A stretch of 64,000 bases of DNA from the NCBI RefSeq assembly GCF_009765875.1, contig NZ_LMUP01000001.1, positions 211,506-275,505 on the forward strand, in the 5' to 3' direction. The notes beneath the pieces are model-generated. The model was not told the DNA's origin. It searched no databases and saw nothing but the letters and a program-made list of their open reading frames with translations. The stretch is from Pedobacter sp. L105. GTDB lineage: Bacteria > Bacteroidota > Bacteroidia > Sphingobacteriales > Sphingobacteriaceae. Numbering within the stretch: the first letter of the stretch is position 1; each line of letters opens with the position of its first letter. Below, piece after piece: positions 62,691 to 64,000 of the stretch. Both the position numbers and the translations under genes were made by a program.

Positions 62691-64000
62691 ATGAATATTA
62701 CACAGGAAAAAATTGACGATTTAAACGCAGTTGTAAAACTTAAAATTTCGCCTGAAGATTACGCTGAAAAAGTCGATAAATCTATAAAAGACCAAGCTAA
62801 GAAATCTACGCTCCCAGGTTTCCGTAAAGGAATGGTTCCGGCCGCACACATCAAAAAGATGTATGGCAGAAGCATTTTAATTGAAACTATCAATACATTA
62901 TTAAGCGAGAACCTGAATACATACCTTACAGATAATAAAATTGAAATCTTAGGTCAGCCTGTTCCAATGCTGAACGATGCCAAAGATTTTAAATGGGATG
63001 GGTCAGACGAGTTTGAGTTTGACTACGAAATTGGTTTAGCTCCCGTAGTTGATGTTAAAATAACTGCAAAAGATAAATTCGTTCAATACAATGTAAAAGC
63101 AGACGAAGAAACTTTAGCTTCCCGTATTAAAAATATCCGTCGCAGCTATGGCAAAATGACAAACCCGGAAGTTTCGGCAGACGAAGATGTACTTTATGCC
63201 GAATTAGCACAACTTTCTCCTGATGGTTCAGTTTTTGAAGGTGGCATCACCAGTACAGGTTCTATCCGCCTGGACCAGATTAAAGATAAAGCGATTCTTA
63301 AATCTTTAATCGGTTTGAAAAAAGATGATGTAGTTGAACTGGATGTTCGGAAAGCTTTTGAAAACAATGAAGCAGTAATTGCCAAATTGTTGAACATAGG
63401 CGAAGAAGAAGCCAAAGATGTACAATCTAAATTTCAGGTAACGGTTAAAAATGTAAACCGTTTAGGTGAAGCGGATCTGAACCAGGAGTTCTTTGATAAA
63501 ATATTTGGTGAAGGTGTAGTAACTGACGAAGCTGGTTTTACTGCAAAGATCACAGAAGAGATTGAAGGTATGTTCAAACAGGATGCCGACCGCAAACTGC
63601 AGAATGACATTTATACTCAGTTAACTGAAACTGTGAAAATTGATCTTCCGGACGACTTTTTGCGTAAATGGTTAAAAGTGACTAACGAGAAATTATCTGA
63701 TGCTGAACTGGCTGAAGGTTATGAAGATTTTGCAAAAAACCTGAAATGGACTTTAATTGAAAATAAGATCATTAAAGACAACAGCCTTGAAATTAAATAC
63801 GAGGATGTGTTTGCAACTGCAAAACAACGCTTAGACGCACAGTTCAAAATGTACAGTCCGGCTCCGATGCCTGAAGATCAGCTGGCACAATACACAGCTA
63901 CTTTCCTTCAGGAAAAAGATAATGCCAACCGTATCTTTGAAGAAGTAAAAGCGATTAAAGTTTTTGAATACATTCAGTCGGCTGCTACTTTAGACCAAAA
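62691..64000 (+). CDS. tig: Trigger factor, ribosome-associated chaperone (3' partial)
   Basis: Translation from ATG 62691 runs 436 codons to the window end with no stop. It starts MNITQEKIDDLNAVVKLKIS and has LPGFRKGMVPAAHIKKMYG near residues 41-60, the ribosome-binding loop with the GFRxGxxP signature. The central part keeps the PPIase-like domain in weak form, as in most Bacteroidota trigger factors, and a helical C-terminal chaperone domain follows (NRIFEEVKAIKVFEYIQ). Only about 15-20 residues should be missing. It acts co-translationally on nascent chains. Confidence 0.93.
   Translation, partial: MNITQEKIDDLNAVVKLKISPEDYAEKVDKSIKDQAKKSTLPGFRKGMVPAAHIKKMYGRSILIETINTLLSENLNTYLTDNKIEILGQPVPMLNDAKDFKWDGSDEFEFDYEIGLAPVVDVKITAKDKFVQYNVKADEETLASRIKNIRRSYGKMTNPEVSADEDVLYAELAQLSPDGSVFEGGITSTGSIRLDQIKDKAILKSLIGLKKDDVVELDVRKAFENNEAVIAKLLNIGEEEAKDVQSKFQVTVKNVNRLGEADLNQEFFDKIFGEGVVTDEAGFTAKITEEIEGMFKQDADRKLQNDIYTQLTETVKIDLPDDFLRKWLKVTNEKLSDAELAEGYEDFAKNLKWTLIENKIIKDNSLEIKYEDVFATAKQRLDAQFKMYSPAPMPEDQLAQYTATFLQEKDNANRIFEEVKAIKVFEYIQSAATLDQ

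Noticed and set aside
1..64000. Riboswitches or other structured RNAs of known families
   Set aside because: None of the upstream regions read showed recognisable cobalamin, TPP, SAM or similar core motifs, including the one before the BtuF-like gene.

Overview
The window looks like chromosomal DNA of a Bacteroidota bacterium close to Pedobacter (Sphingobacteriaceae). Pointers are the low G+C content, intergenic promoters of the Bacteroidota form TTTG-N18-20-TAnnTTTG, MacB/FtsX permeases ending in the typical ANPVDALKYE, a DUF6266-like protein, a Rpn/PDDEXK protein, and very few Shine-Dalgarno sequences. The family placement is inference from these features; no database was searched.

Positions 1-28.3 kb form an exopolysaccharide region. 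It holds a Wzc/GumC-like chain-length protein (5' partial), a Wzy/O-antigen-ligase-like membrane protein, a tiny one-helix membrane ORF, a hexapeptide acetyltransferase, several GT2 and GT4 glycosyltransferases, a GMC oxidoreductase with its small partner subunit, a GT14 enzyme, a Wzx-like flippase and an OafA-type acyltransferase. These are followed by polysaccharide-acting secreted proteins: a beta-helix lipoprotein, a clan GH-A-like hydrolase and a NodB-like deacetylase. A minus-strand operon joins a one-module NRPS (A-T-TE, with a binding-pocket code close to glycine) to a GT14 enzyme, an alpha/beta hydrolase and the deacetylase. A Sfp-type phosphopantetheinyl transferase lies nearby.

Positions 29.2-39.1 kb form a compact six-gene plus-strand operon. 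Its order is TetR regulator, HD domain fused to a Pycsar-effector-like membrane domain, polyphosphate kinase 1, beta-propeller lipoprotein, GAF protein, and an outer-membrane barrel with a kinase-like N-terminal part. A perfect 21-bp palindrome sits just before the -7 box in front of tetR. The operon ends at a strong hairpin terminator.

Positions 39.1-43.9 kb hold a lipoprotein, glycogen genes glgA and glgC, and a PDDEXK nuclease-like gene with a decayed duplicate of its own C-terminus behind it.

Positions 44-60.5 kb hold an NtrC-type response regulator, a histidine kinase and a ferredoxin reductase, divergent from a membrane-fusion protein, an ABC ATPase, four tandem MacB-like permeases and a second, sequence-variant ATPase. 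A near-consensus sigma-54 promoter and two upstream palindromes in the divergent gap connect the regulator to the transporter.

The end of the window holds a cobalamin/metal-receptor-like binding protein whose promoter box abuts its ATG, tRNA-Leu(UAG), a DUF6266-like gene, an intergenic region with two striking inverted repeats, and trigger factor (3' partial).
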